A stretch of DNA of 64,000 bases, from assembly GCA_021397835.1 (NCBI GenBank), contig JAJFZO010000446.1, forward strand, positions 1,426,001-1,490,000, in the 5' to 3' direction. This DNA comes from Moringa oleifera. Its lineage: Eukaryota > Streptophyta > Magnoliopsida > Brassicales > Moringaceae. Position numbers and translations under genes: made by a program. Below are positions 27,830 to 38,776 of the stretch, in pieces. The notes beneath the pieces are model-generated. The model was not told the DNA's origin, did no database searches, and saw nothing but the letters and a program-made list of their open reading frames with translations. Every line of letters starts with the position of its first letter. The first letter of the stretch is position 1.

Positions 27830-28037
27830 GGTGTTCTATGATCTTGTGATGCATAAATAACATAAAAGTACTAGAGGCATTAGCTAGTCCAAATGGCATA
27901 ACCAACTATTCATATAAACCATCCTTAGTTTTAAATGCTATCTTTCATTCATTTATAAGCCTCATTTTAATTTGATGGTAACCACTTCTCAAATCAACTT
28001 TAGAGAAAATGGATGCACCACACAATTGATCAAGTAA
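27830..28037 (-). pseudogene. Ty3/gypsy reverse transcriptase remnant (copy 2)
   Basis: One minus-strand frame runs for about 69 codons with only two stops: [20 protein letters not shown], then HQIKM, AFKTKDGLYE and LVMPFGLANASSTFM. This is the RT finger/palm region of Ty3/gypsy elements; the Asp of FSKVDL is the first catalytic Asp. Both stops (27945-27947 and 27906-27908) fall where the family has Trp. The sequence ends before the YxDD motif. RNase H 0.3 kb away lies on the opposite strand, so the two are not parts of one collinear pol gene. Confidence 0.85.
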
Positions 28038-30559
28038 ATTAATCAACTTTAAAATTAGATGAAAGGATATAACCACCTAGACATTAGCTCACACTCTAAT
28101 TCTTTAAACCCTTGATACAGATAATTCAAATGCATGCATGGTAATGAAAAGTTATTTATATGGCCAAATTGTTAATAAATGATGTGCATGAATAATTTCT
28201 ATATAAAATATTGGAATTAAATCATGTGTAGGCCGGATTGCAAATAGGATACATCTAAACGCATCATAGTCAGCATAATTGCACATCTTATTTTTTCATC
28301 CTAACTTGATGCTTAATCCAAAATATCACCAGATAAGATTAAGATATCATTCTCTCTCCAATGCCACTAGAGGTTTAGAGGCATTGGAATATCAAATGAG
28401 AGAATTAGGGCCCAATTCTCCACGTGATTGAGATATCTTTCTATGGGGTTCTTGGCTCCATGCTTTACTTTCACCCCATGCATTTAACCTCCTTATACCT
28501 TGGGCAAATAGCCCATGGAATCTATTCCAATGTTTTCAACTGAAGCCCCATGCTTAAAGCTTACCAACTTCGCTGTGAAGTCTTAATCAAAGTTAAGCAT
28601 AATTATATATTAAGCTTTCCGTTTAAGTTTAGCTTAGTAAACTGAAATTATATCTATTAAACTCTAAATATTTGGTCAAGCCATTGGTATCACTCTATTT
28701 CACAAATTAATATTCATAATTGCATAAAAAAGACCATAACCCCCTTAAAAGCAAAGCTTGTTGAGCAAATTTATCTTAAAAGCATATATACTTACACTAA
28801 ATGTCGTGAATGACAATAATCAATGAAGTTTATTAAACACAATGAGTTATGTGTTAGGGATTTATAAATTTAACATCATACTTGTTATGTTAATAATTTA
28901 GGCTCATTTCTTCCTTTGAATCTTCTAATCGTGAATCTGCTCTCATATAAGAGTTGATGTATTAAGTCTTGGACTTAAATTTAGGATAATTATGTCCTTG
29001 ATCTAGATTGAGATGAACATCATATTTGTAAATTTCTTCAGCAAATAACAAGGAAATGATAAGGAAACATGTACCACAGAAGATATAATAATAACCAACA
29101 TAGTTTATTCTTTAGTACTAGTAGGCAAATATAATCAACACCACGAAATGGCTTTGCAAAGGTGTTAATTTAAACTATGATTTTCTAGCCAATACAATCC
29201 TTATTAGTTGCATGATTTGTTGTAATCATTCACTAATATTTCTAATGTTAGAATTGATTGGTGATAGCTAATGAAAGGCAATCAGCTTATGTAAATTAAA
29301 ATAATAATTATAGACACCACTACTAAATGATAGAGAACAAGGAAAGAGCCTTAATGAAAGATAATTTGAAAAATATTTAATTTTACTTTACCTTTACAAG
29401 TACCATAACTAATACAAAAATAGTATATTACAAAAGGATTGAGTTCTAATCTCGTGTTATTGATTATAAACACATAAAATAATTAGACAATATGATCCAA
29501 CATAATTAAAAAAACTAAATTTTTGTCAACATAATACACAATGTATAGTTTAATTTCACCTAAAAATTACTTGGGCTTAATGTTTAATTGGACCTAATAA
29601 ACTGTTTGTTTTCTTCTCAAAGGTTTCATTATTGCCTTCAATATTAGATTTTCATGATACATGATTTAATTAATATTTAATGGCAGACATCCAAGCAAGT
29701 TGAATAAATAGCTTTGTTTGCATTAGAATCAATCATTGAGCTTAATAGTTAATAATTAAGATTCATCTCAAGTCAGATGGTTGTTAACATTCAATATTAT
29801 TATGATCTTCTACCAATAGTTAAATTTTATGAAGTTTAAGCAATTCTTATCATTAATCCGATTTTGCGCATTTCATAAACTAACATTTCCTACGTCATTC
29901 ATCCGATGTTCATTTTGTCCATTATTATTGATGCATGGCCCTATAGTTATGCTAGATGGCTAGATCAATCTAAAAATATTTTATTTGAATAATGTTTAAT
30001 GTATGAGAACTCAATTAACTGAATTACAAAAAGTGTCAAAAAATTCTCTACCTATCTATATTTGTTTTCTACATGGAAGAAAAAAACAAGCACTTATTTA
30101 TTTACATGTTCTATGGATTTTTTTCTACCAAATGAAAGCAACAAAATAGGTTATATGATAATAATAGAAAAAATATGACTAAGATAAGCGTCCAAGTTTG
30201 ATTGGTAAAAACTAACTAGGTATTTGGTTTAGTCATATTATTGATCTATCATTTATCTCGATAATGTGTTAGGAACAAAGTTATCTAATAGGTTAATTTC
30301 TATTATTATGAATGATGGCCTTAGAATCTAAAGGAATTATTATTACTTAAGGCATAACAAATCCAATGTTGGCTTCATCATATTGGACTAGTTGACTTTC
30401 AATTCTACAAGTGAATTATAGCTTTTTTGTCCTAGTTAATTAATTAGTCTCTAATAGTCTACAATTATGGTGTCATATCTCTTCTTTAAAGTCAATTTAC
30501 TTTACATCGTTTCACCATTAATCAAGAGTGAAATGATATAGATACCTTAAACCATAAAA

Positions 30560-31085
30560 AAAAAAAAACTAGATTTAGTGATCAATAAACCGTCATTAAA
30601 TTGACACAATTTGTCGTAAATTTTTTAGTGGCAGATTAATGACAGATAAAATTAGTAGTTAAAATTGTTGTTGCGAGAAAAACTAATGATTGAATTTTGT
30701 ATCTGTTACTAATTAGCTATAGATTAGAGACCAATAAAGATCTGAAGTTAAACAAGTGACACGTATTAATGCTAGTTTAGCGACAGATACACGTCTGTCA
30801 CTATTTTAGCGACTGATACCAGTCTATCACCAAATAACAACAAATTCTTATTTATCACTAAGGTAGTGATGGATACTTATTGGTCGTTATATTAGTGACT
30901 GATTTACGTCTGTCACTGAAGATAGCGACCGAATAATATCCATCGCTACTTTAGCAAGTGATTCTTATTTGTTGCTAGTTTGGTGACAGAATAATATCTT
31001 TTACTATTTTAATGATGATAAGAATCTGTCGCTATTTTAGCGACTAATAAGAATCTGTCGCTAAACTTAGAGGCTTCACTATAAA
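30560..31085 (-). repeat. Subterminal array of CACTA fragment G
   Basis: More than a dozen variants of tttagcgacagat and its reverse complement, such as 'ttagcgacagatacacgtctgtcac', 'tagcgactgataccagtc' and 'aatctgtcgctattttagcgac', fill about 500 bp. Arrays of this kind mark the ends of plant CACTA elements and are presumed transposase-binding sites. Confidence 0.75.
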
Positions 31086-31265
31086 TTGATTAATGGCTAA
31101 TGGATCAGTCATTAATATAATTAATTTTAATAAAAAATAATTTAAATATAACTAAACAAAAATAAAATAAACTAAAATTCATAAAACATAATAAATACAA
31201 GATTATATATTATGTTCTTATGAAATATAATATTCATACAAGAAATTACATCTAATTATTAGGCG

Positions 31266-31891
31266 GTGTTAGGGGCCTGCTTCCTAGAAGGAGAATCTTT
31301 ATTCTATGGATGTGCTCATTCATATCAACTTGTCTCTATAAATGCTCTTGCAATTTGGTCTCGAAGCATATGCAATCATGCTCCCTCTCCTTACACTCTT
31401 TCTCCTTACGCTCCTTCTCCATACGCTCATCCTCCATATGCTCTTCCATAGACTTACACTCCAGCTCTATGCGCTCTTCCATAGCCTTCATCTGAAAGTG
31501 TATATCCTGCATAGCTACGTCATCACAGGGTATCCACTGCTAGAGCTACCACCTAAATACCATGATAGAGCTTGGCTCCTAAGCCCATACACTGAACACA
31601 TTTTCTCTCCACCTACTGCCTCATAGTAAAGCTTACGATAGTCTACCACAAACGTATCTAAAGATCCCTCTTATGGCTGAAAAGCTGTGGCAACCAACTC
31701 TTCAAACCGTTCCTATAATAAATAAAGCACTTTGTTAACCTATTAGCTGGATGGAATAATGAAATAAAAAAATATATAATTAAATTTATTTTTTGGATTA
31801 CTCATCTACGAACTCGTCAAGATTAGATTTCTTAATATGAGTCTGTTGAAGAAGCTCTATTGCAGTAGGCTCACGACCCAACTGCCATGCC
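31266..31891 (-). pseudogene. Transposase_24-like (plant En/Spm ORF) C-terminal fragment
   Basis: Exon 1 (31891 to about 31801) reads QLGREPTAIELLQQTHIKK and LDEFVDE, close to the 'GRxPTxxELFxxTHxxKDGxFVDE' block of plant Ptta/En/Spm proteins. A donor follows, and exon 2 (from 31712, after 'ttattatag') reads ERFEELVATAFQP, then YYEAVGGEKMCSVYGL, the usual 'VGGxKKxRVYGLGS' part. After one frameshift comes a charged coiled coil of about 60 residues rich in Glu, Lys and Arg (31330-31520), as in the C-termini of these proteins. There is at least one stop plus the frameshift. The orientation agrees with the subterminal array at its 3' side. Confidence 0.75.
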
Positions 31892-33109
31892 TAAAAAAAT
31901 AGTTGAAGTATTGATATTAATTATTTCGATAATGCACAATATATTTCAAATCTTCTTAAGAAACAACAATTTATAATGATCTACCAATGTGTAGATTAGG
32001 AGCCTAATATACTATTAATTCAACCACATATGAGTTCCTTAATGAAATTACATTGCTGGTAAATTCAACTAACAATTGGTTTAGTCCAATTATTATAAAG
32101 TGACCCTTGATACAAGCCATAATTATATTAAATTTTATTATTCTCACTACTTAGCATGTGTTACTCACAACACTATGTGGATTTCAAAGACAATCATATT
32201 TAACAAATTGTGCAGGACCTTAGTAAAGCACAGTATGGGCAATTACGTCTCGTAGTTAATGCCTTCATACAATGTTGTTCTATGGGTGGGACATGAGATA
32301 TTAAAAATAACTAATTTTGGATAAAAATCTAGCCATATTGTTGCCAGATGTGATTGATTCAATATAACCGACCTTCAAACTCATTATTTTAATTTTTATT
32401 TAATGATCAATCATGAAAGCAAGAGATAATCTTTGGAAGGCTTCATTTTTTTTCTTTGTGTGTTTTGAGTTAGTCCCTTTTGGGTTAGTTTTATAAGCTT
32501 TCATATATTATATACCAAGGATATAACGTCTAGATTTAATGGAAACTTACTATAGTTAAAATTAACTTACTATAATTAAAATTAACTTGACATAACAAAC
32601 AATTAGGTGGTCACATTTACATCCACATTATCACTGTTTAAGAATTAAGTGACCCTATCTAATGCTAAGCCTAAATCGAACTTTAGGAAGATAATGAATA
32701 CTATAAATACAAATATTTTGTAATTGAACAAATACGATGTGATTGTTAGATTAAAATTTGTATTGCTTAAGGTGAGCCTAAAGTAGTTCGGGCTAAAAAC
32801 AGGCCTCTTTTAATGAGCAATGGACCATTATAAATTAGCTTCATGAGAAGAGACAAATTAGGGGAGAAACTTTAATTTATATTGATCATAAAGGACGCTG
32901 CTATTAACATGAAAATTAATGAAATTATGTGAGTAATAACTTTCATTTTATAGCCATGTTCACTATGATAACTTTGTATTAAAGTCTCCTAATTAAAATA
33001 GGTAATAATTGAGGGGTTGTGGCGTAAATAACATATATGACTATCCATATTTGGCAATATCGATACTTACATATGTATCAAAATTTATGTGTTAGAGTAT
33101 ATGGACCAC
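31892..33109 (+). mobile_element. R repeat, copy 2, right part
   Basis: This aligns with 47085-48268 of copy 3, from 'gatattaattatttcgataatgc' to 'gttagagtatatggaccacata', in the same orientation, and with the reverse complement of about 5870-6200 in copy 1. No coding was recognised. A short imperfect tandem repeat (acttactata[ag]ttaaaatta) is at 32546-32590. Copy 3 continues past this point, while copy 2 stops at the junction with element D. Confidence 0.75.
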
Positions 33110-33135
33110 ATAATTGAGGGGTTGTGGCTTAAATA
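33005..33135 (+). repeat. Templated filler repeat at the R/D junction
   Basis: The 26 bases at 33005-33030 (ataattgaggggttgtggcg plus taaata) recur at 33110-33135 with one mismatch. The first copy is native to R, as the diverged counterpart near 48160 shows. The second lies exactly between the end of R similarity and the start of similarity to element E. Confidence 0.8.
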
Positions 33136-34477
33136 TTACTTTATTCTATTGCAGTTTGAAGATCCCAACTTCTCTAGGCATATCAAAGAATTATTGGACT
33201 AGTATTTATCATGCATCTAGGTTAAATTTATCAATCATTGCTTTTAATAATTTTATAATGTTTAGTTGCAAGGTTATTTTATGTCTCTTTTACCATAAGT
33301 AGCATAAACATCTGGTTTTTTATTGAAGGTATTAAAATATAATTGTTGCCATCATTAATGCAAGAGAAAAGTTTTACTTTTTTCTTCTTGATAATTGATA
33401 TGGTCAGGGTAATAAGGCTCTTTCTAGTATGGACTGTAAAAATGATACTATTGTGTATTTAGATTATTATTGAGTTTACATAATGTATGTGAAGGAGCTT
33501 GGAAAATCAAGATAATTCTCTTATTATAATTAGGTAGACAAAGAGATTGGTGTAACTCTTTATAACCAAAATTGTAAAAGATGACTGTTACGTGCTTGAT
33601 GCGTGGTATATTTTCCTTTTTTTGTTGAACCTTTCTACGATTAATAGGTAATTGGAAACTAGCATAAAAGAAACAGAGTTGAAAAGAAACAAAGCAAAAA
33701 GGAAACATAATTTGGATCTCAAAATTCAATAAATGAAGAATATTTACGGATATGAACACCATTTGTTAGGTCAGAACTATCTTTTATGGATGGACTTCCT
33801 TCCTTTCTACTTTTATTGGGTATAAACATAAGAAAGTTCACTCGTATATGTTCCATTTTTTTCTTGGCAATTTTTATGATTACAGGGTAATTAGAAACTA
33901 GCAAAAAAGAAACTAAAATTAGATCTTAAAATTCAATAAATGTAGCATATTTATGGATATTGACACCATGTGTTGGTTAGAATTATTTTTTTTTATGGAT
34001 ATACTTCCTTTTTTTGTCATTTTACTAGGTATATAATACATAACCACTAGACATAAGAAAGTTTATTAGTATATGTTCCTTTCTTTTTCTAGCACTTTTT
34101 ATGATTAAGAGGTAATTAGAAACCACTAGAAAGGAAACTGAAATTAGATCCTGAAATTCAATAAATGCAGCATATTTATGGATATTAATAGCATTCGTTT
34201 GGTCAGAACTATTTTTTTGTAGATACATTTCTCTTTTTCCTCCTTTTACTAGGTATATAATACATAACCAGTGCACATAAGAAAGTTTACTAGTATATGT
34301 TCCTCTTCTTCTTAGCACTTTTTATAATCAAGGCATAATTAGAAACTAGCAGAAAAGAAACTGAAATTACATCTTGAAATTTAATAAATACAACATATTT
34401 ATGGATATTGACACCATTTATTGGGTCAAAACTATTTTGTTATGGATGCACTTCCTTCTTTCCTCGTTAGATAGAAT
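33136..34477 (+). repeat. 5' leader of D with tandem repeats of about 206-226 bp
   Basis: The anchor 'aaattcaataaatg' and its neighbours (tatttatggatattgacacca, then agaactatttttt, ataagaaagtt, agaaactagcagaaaagaaact) recur at 33722, 33928, 34154 and 34377, directly before the TNP2 start. Element E has the same array with three anchors (57513, 57703, 57926). Position suggests a promoter or subterminal control region; that role is inference. Confidence 0.75.
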
Positions 34478-35699
34478 ATGAGTAAATCTTACAAGCAGTT
34501 GAATATATTCTCTGAGAAGTTTTCTTATGGCATGGATGAGTTTCTTGCTTTTTTCATTTCTTATTATAAAGATCTTACACTCATTAGATGTCCTTGTCAC
34601 TCATGTTTTCATTTGACATTATTAAGTCTTAAAGAAGTAAAGTATCATTTGTTTAGTAATGGGATTGATCACAGGTATAAAAGATGGATTTAGCATGGAG
34701 AAGAGTGTTCTATTAGATCTCGCACAAGTAAGAAACCGATGCTTGATGAAACTTACAAGCATGGTCATATTGGCAATACAATAGACATGGTTAACGATGC
34801 ATTTGAATATTATCAAGATGATCCCAAATTATTTTAGAACGTACTAGATGATGTAAAAAAACGTTTATATCCACGTAATACGAAATATGCTAAGTTGTCT
34901 ATGTTGATGAGATTATATAATATAGAAGGAAAGTATAGGTGGTCAGACAAGAGCTTTTCTGATTTGTTAAGTTGTTTGTCTAATATGTTTCCTATTAGAA
35001 ATGAAATTCCTTTATTGATGTATGAAGCAAAAAAAAATCTATGAAAGCATTTGGTTTAGATTACGAGAAAATACATGCTTGCCTGAATGATTATATGCTT
35101 AATAGCAATGAGTATAAGGATTTATCTCCTTGTCCTACTTGTGGATTGGCAGATGGAAAGAAAATAGTAAGGCAAAAAAGTGAATGAAAGTGATTCTCGC
35201 CGAAGTATTGTCGTACTTTCCTCCTATTCCATAATTTAAATGAATGTCTCAATCACCATAAATTGCACAAGATTTAACTTGGCATGCTAACAAAATAGAA
35301 GTAGATAGGAAACTAAGACATCATGCTGATTCACCTACTTTGAAGATAGTAGACTTTAAGCGGCCAAGTTTTGCATTAGAACACAAAAATCTTCGATTGG
35401 CTATTTTTGCTGACAGAGTAAATCCATATAGTTCTCTTAGCACTACATATTATTGTTGGCCAGTGGTAATGGTAACATATAATCTACCCCCATGGTTGCA
35501 TATGAAACGAAAATTCATGATGTTATTCTTGCTTATCTTAAGACCTTACCAACCAGGTAATGATATTGATGTATATCTGGCCCCATTGATTGATGATTTG
35601 AAGCTTCTATAGGAAGTTGGTGTAGAAGTCTATGATTCTTATTAAAAGGAGTTGTTTACATTATGAGCTATTTTATTGTGCATGATTAATGATTTTCTT
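34478..35699 (+). pseudogene. CACTA TNP2-type transposase, N-terminal part (element D)
   Basis: The ATG at 34478 gives MSKSYKQLNIFSEKF, the usual 'MDKSWM' start of plant TNP2 proteins, then the transposase-associated domain with IRCPCHSC and YHLFSNGIDHRYKRW. The 'WHGE' Trp is a TAG stop at 34694. Downstream the frame follows the Transposase_21 family through KYAKLSMLMRLYNI, DKSFSDLLSCLSNMFP, PTCGLADG, WPVVMVTYNLPPW, MKRKFMMLFLL and NDIDVYLAPLIDDLKLL to AILLCMINDFL. Family members normally continue for several hundred residues more, including the rest of the catalytic domain; here the frame ends and a second ORF follows. Several stops and frameshifts make it inactive. Confidence 0.9.
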
Positions 35700-35754
35700 A
35701 ACCTTTTATGTGTTATGAATATGTAATGTTAATTTATTAGTATTTAATTTGCAG

Positions 35755-37193
35755 ATTTAATGGATCCATCAGATCAGCGTGCTGATGCCTCATGAAAATG
35801 CAAAAAATGAGGCATTACCACTATGCTTGATGTCATTACATCTAGAGCAATAAGACAAAAGATATTAATCCAATTTGATGAAAAATGACAGCCTATCGAA
35901 AAGCATGGTGCAATGATGAACATTTATATTGGTGTTATTATATGTCATGTAGTGCTATTATGCTTAACAATTGGCATGTTATCCTAGATGAGTTAAAGAA
36001 TAAGATTTGGGAAACAACTTTAGTATGTGATATAGAATATGCGAGTGCTTACATTTAAAATTAAATTGTATGCTCATGATTTGTTTTGATTAATTTATGT
36101 AATTGTGTTTTCTAGGGGACATATGACATTGATGTAACTTTGAAGAAGTATGTACACTAATCTGTTTCACAGAAATGGAGCAGCTTCAAAACCATTCTTA
36201 TGAGGAAATACATCTTGCCTTTTATGGATGACCTGGAATACTTAAGGCTTCCACTAGCAAAATATGGGAGTTTCACTGATTTAGATTTATGAAATGCAAT
36301 TGTGAACTCTCACATTTCAGAGGAGTTTTAAGTATTATATTAACCAAATAGAGATGTTTATTTGTGAAACTTTTAGTAAATCTTGATATTTGTTTATATT
36401 ATAGCAAAAGAGAATTGTTGTAATAGAGAAAAGGAAAAAAAATATATATGATCATCATCTTTCTCGAAAAGAATTTATGAGATCGAACTTGTAAGTCACT
36501 TATGTTTTAGTTTTTTTGTAAAAATTTTTGACCAAGTTATGGATCCATTTTGTTTATTTTAATTAACTACATTAAATGACTTTGTATGATTACTTGTAGA
36601 AGAAGTCTTTAGGTACTGAGGAAGAAATTGATCGTGCAACATTATAGAAAGCAACATGATGTAACAAACTAAGATGATGCACAAATGAAGTGACCAAAGA
36701 GTGTGCTGAAAGGATTGTAAGTATTTCATGAGTCTTTACATCCATTTGATTTGTACTTAAACAAAGGCCACATTTATGTAACAATTACAATCTGACTTTG
36801 TAGGATAAGTTGATGACATAGGCTAGTCAAGGTACACTTAAGCCCGTACATGTGAATGATGTGCTCATAAAAGCTTTAGGCATACCTAAGCATCCTAGTC
36901 ATGTCAAAGGTCAAGGATCTGGGGTTACTATCACTGCGTATTTTGGGAGGATGAAAACAATATTATACTAGTAAATAAAGCACCATTTGATAAACAACAT
37001 TTTATGAACATGATGAGGTGGTTCTTGCAACATAAAGAAGTTTTAGATGACATTGTGGGAGACAGAGTTACTACCTAACCAAACATTATTCAAATGCCAT
37101 TTCATTCAAGCAAAGTTAACAATAACGTGGCTAGAATAGATGTTAATGAAAACACTAGTTAGTCCATTGAAGGTTACATCTTCTAGTAGTAAG
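35755..37193 (+). pseudogene. Second CACTA ORF, Transposase_24-like (element D)
   Basis: Exons with recognisable borders follow 'tttgcag' (35754) and 'ttttctag' (36115). They read DVITSRA, EKHGAMMNIYIGVII, NNWHVILDELKNKIWET, then KKYVH, WSSFKTILMRKYILPFMDD, HISEEF, YDHHLSRKEF, EEEIDRATL and TLKPVHVNDVLIKALGIPKH with GQGSGVT. This block order is typical of the second large protein of plant En/Spm elements. Stops interrupt nearly every exon. The segment ends at a splice-like 'agtagtaag|gtatgtc' at 37193. Element E carries the same ORF with an internal deletion. Confidence 0.8.
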
Positions 37194-37254
37194 GTATGTC
37201 ACATGCTATATTTCTATTAACGAAAAGATTAATAGTTTTAAGACATTAAATTAT

Positions 37255-37510
37255 GCTTTGACTATTCATTGTAGTATGTACCATGCGATTTGTGTATTGA
37301 TTCTTAAACAACATCGTGGCTCATATACTACCATGAATCAAACTATCCATAGGCGTCTTTTGCTTGATGGAGATGTTAGGGTAAGAGTGGATGTAGCTTT
37401 CGCGATGATGCTCATTTGCCTACTTGAAGCAAAAAATTTTATTGTGTTTGAAGTGATTGGAACACATGTTGCTTGGTCATGAGATTGGGTCATCACGCGT
37501 GACTATGAGG
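37255..37510 (+). pseudogene. CACTA accessory domain before the Ulp1-like protease (element D)
   Basis: One frame reads MNQTIHRRLLLDGDVRVRVD, VAFAMMLICLLEAKN and VFEVIGTHVAWS, then a stop and DWVI. The 'VRVxVD...VGxAxGTHVAWPRDLV' pattern recurs in plant CACTA proteins between the Transposase_24-like part and the protease. E has it at about 60080-60250 with RVRVDVA, IGTHVDWPRDWVI. Its function is not known to me. The Trp-Pro of 'AWPRDW' has become Trp-Ser-stop here. Confidence 0.65.
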
Positions 37511-37599
37511 CATTTTTTATGTTAAAATTTGAACTTTTTTTTAGTTCATTCACTAGACATGACTTCTTAACTATTTTATTTCTAGTCAATAAATAAAGC

Positions 37600-38776
37600 A
37601 AAGATGCAAAAGTTACAAGTTAAACGAGCATCAACATCGATGAAACAACCATCATTGCAACAATTATCTTATATTAGGTTACCACTATCACTGAAGGTAT
37701 TGCATGAGCATGTCACAAAGGTAATGGATCATGATGAAGTCATCACAATTTCTTTGAAAAAGGAGATATTCGCTAATGAGGGCTCCATATATGTGATGCA
37801 AGAAGATATAATACAATTTTTTCAAATGAAAGACATAAGTGATACCATCATTCAAGCTTACATTGTATACATATTTTTTTTCATTAGTTTATTGATCTTA
37901 TAATTATTTCATATTCACATTTCTGTGTTTTTTATATTTTCAGTAAACTTCACAAAGATTTAGTTGCACTTGGCTTCAATCAAAATATTGTGTTTGTTGA
38001 TCCGTCGATGGTATTAGTTATAAGCGATATAAAGATGAAAGATCAACCCTTCATATTGTAAGTAGATTAACGCAACCATGTGACAAACGTGTAACATCAT
38101 GTAAGCATGAACTTAATTTTTCAATTGCACTAGTTAAATAATCAATAATTTAGTTTGCTTAAGAACTTAGGCATCATTAGATGTTGGTGATTGTTAAGCC
38201 ATGGGCATCCACATACATGGTTTTTGATCCTCTAGGGCATGGTTCTCGCGCTAAGTTAGACATGCTCACGTCCATGTGAGCTTAATTGCTTTATACTTGC
38301 TTAAGTATATGTAATTAGAGTTTCATGATTAGTAATCTTCTTATTCTTTTTTTAGCTCTTTTAGAATGTTCTTCATAATAGACATGTCGTCCATTCGCTG
38401 ATGGAATTGCCAAGGTATTATTGCTAAGGTATGTATGTTACGGATCATATGTGATATCAAGTTTTATTATTTTTAGTCGAAAATATAACATCTAAATTAT
38501 ACTAATGTAGTGTCCATGTTAACCTTCTAACTATCAGTGTGGATACTATGCGATGAAGTACATGAGGGATATCATTAACAAACATAACAATAACGCACTA
38601 TACTAAAAAAAAGTAAGTTTTTAAAAAATTATTTGTGTAAAATGTTGTGTATAGTATTGTAATTACAGTTGTTCTAACTTTTATATTTTCCATATGCACA
38701 ACTAATAGATATTGATACCTGCAGTCAGTCTGAGCTTGATGATGTCAAACAAGAGTTTAGACAATACATATGAAGT
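37600..38776 (+). pseudogene. Ulp1-like (C48) cysteine protease (element D)
   Basis: The N-terminal part reads LPLSLKVLHEHVTKVMDHDE, GSIYVMQEDIIQFFQM and, after an intron, KLHKDLVALGFNQNIVFVDP. The protease core has HH, a stop in place of Trp, then MLVIVKPW with the catalytic His at about 38175-38177, MVFDPLGHGSRAKLD with Asp at 38226-38228, and QCGYYAMKYMRDIINKHNN with Cys at 38538-38540. The end reads SQSELDDVKQEFRQYI. The His-Asp-Cys set of the family is visible, but stops (TGG to TAG at 38178) and frameshifts make it inactive. Ulp1 proteases cleave SUMO-type conjugates; a role in transposition is unknown. Confidence 0.85.

Larger units (their letters stand above)
26980..30545 (+). mobile_element. 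R repeat, copy 2, left part
   Basis: This block aligns in direct orientation with 40219-43450 of copy 3, from 'agagtgggcaacattaatgtggc' to 'gtcatatctcttctttaaag'. It contains an RNase H remnant on the plus strand and an RT remnant on the minus strand. Its right side is broken by a CACTA fragment at 30546, in the short sequence 'gataccttaaaccata', where copy 3 reads 'gataccctaaactcgccata'. The left edge is where similarity to copy 3 stops because copy 3 is cut there by element D, so copy 2 may extend further left. Confidence 0.75.
30546..31891 (-). mobile_element. CACTA fragment G inside R copy 2
   Basis: The left end is a worn terminus (ccataaaaaaaaaaaaact, compare CACTACAAAAA) followed by a dense subterminal array and then Transposase_24-like exons on the minus strand. 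It lies in R copy 2, which before it matches copy 3 up to about 43450 and after it matches copy 3 from about 47085. The second half of the element is missing, together with about 3.6 kb of R, so a deletion removed one end of the element and flanking repeat. Confidence 0.75.

Noticed and set aside
27830..28037. Possible endogenous pararetrovirus RT.
   Set aside because: The GLYE-LVMPFGLANA and [14 protein letters not shown] pattern is that of Ty3/gypsy retrotransposons, and no movement or coat protein signal was seen.
30560..31085. Regularly repeated short words that might suggest a CRISPR-like array.
   Set aside because: Repeats are imperfect, occur in both orientations, have irregular spacing and lie beside a CACTA transposase fragment in plant DNA.
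31266..31626. Three overlapping plus-strand open frames with repeated Pro-Tyr-Ala or Ser-rich words.
   Set aside because: They are shadows of the Glu/Lys/Arg coiled coil of the Transposase_24-like fragment on the minus strand.
33448..34318. Several minus-strand open frames of 61-104 codons.
   Set aside because: They fall in the tandem repeats upstream of TNP2 and repeat with the unit; no independent evidence of coding.
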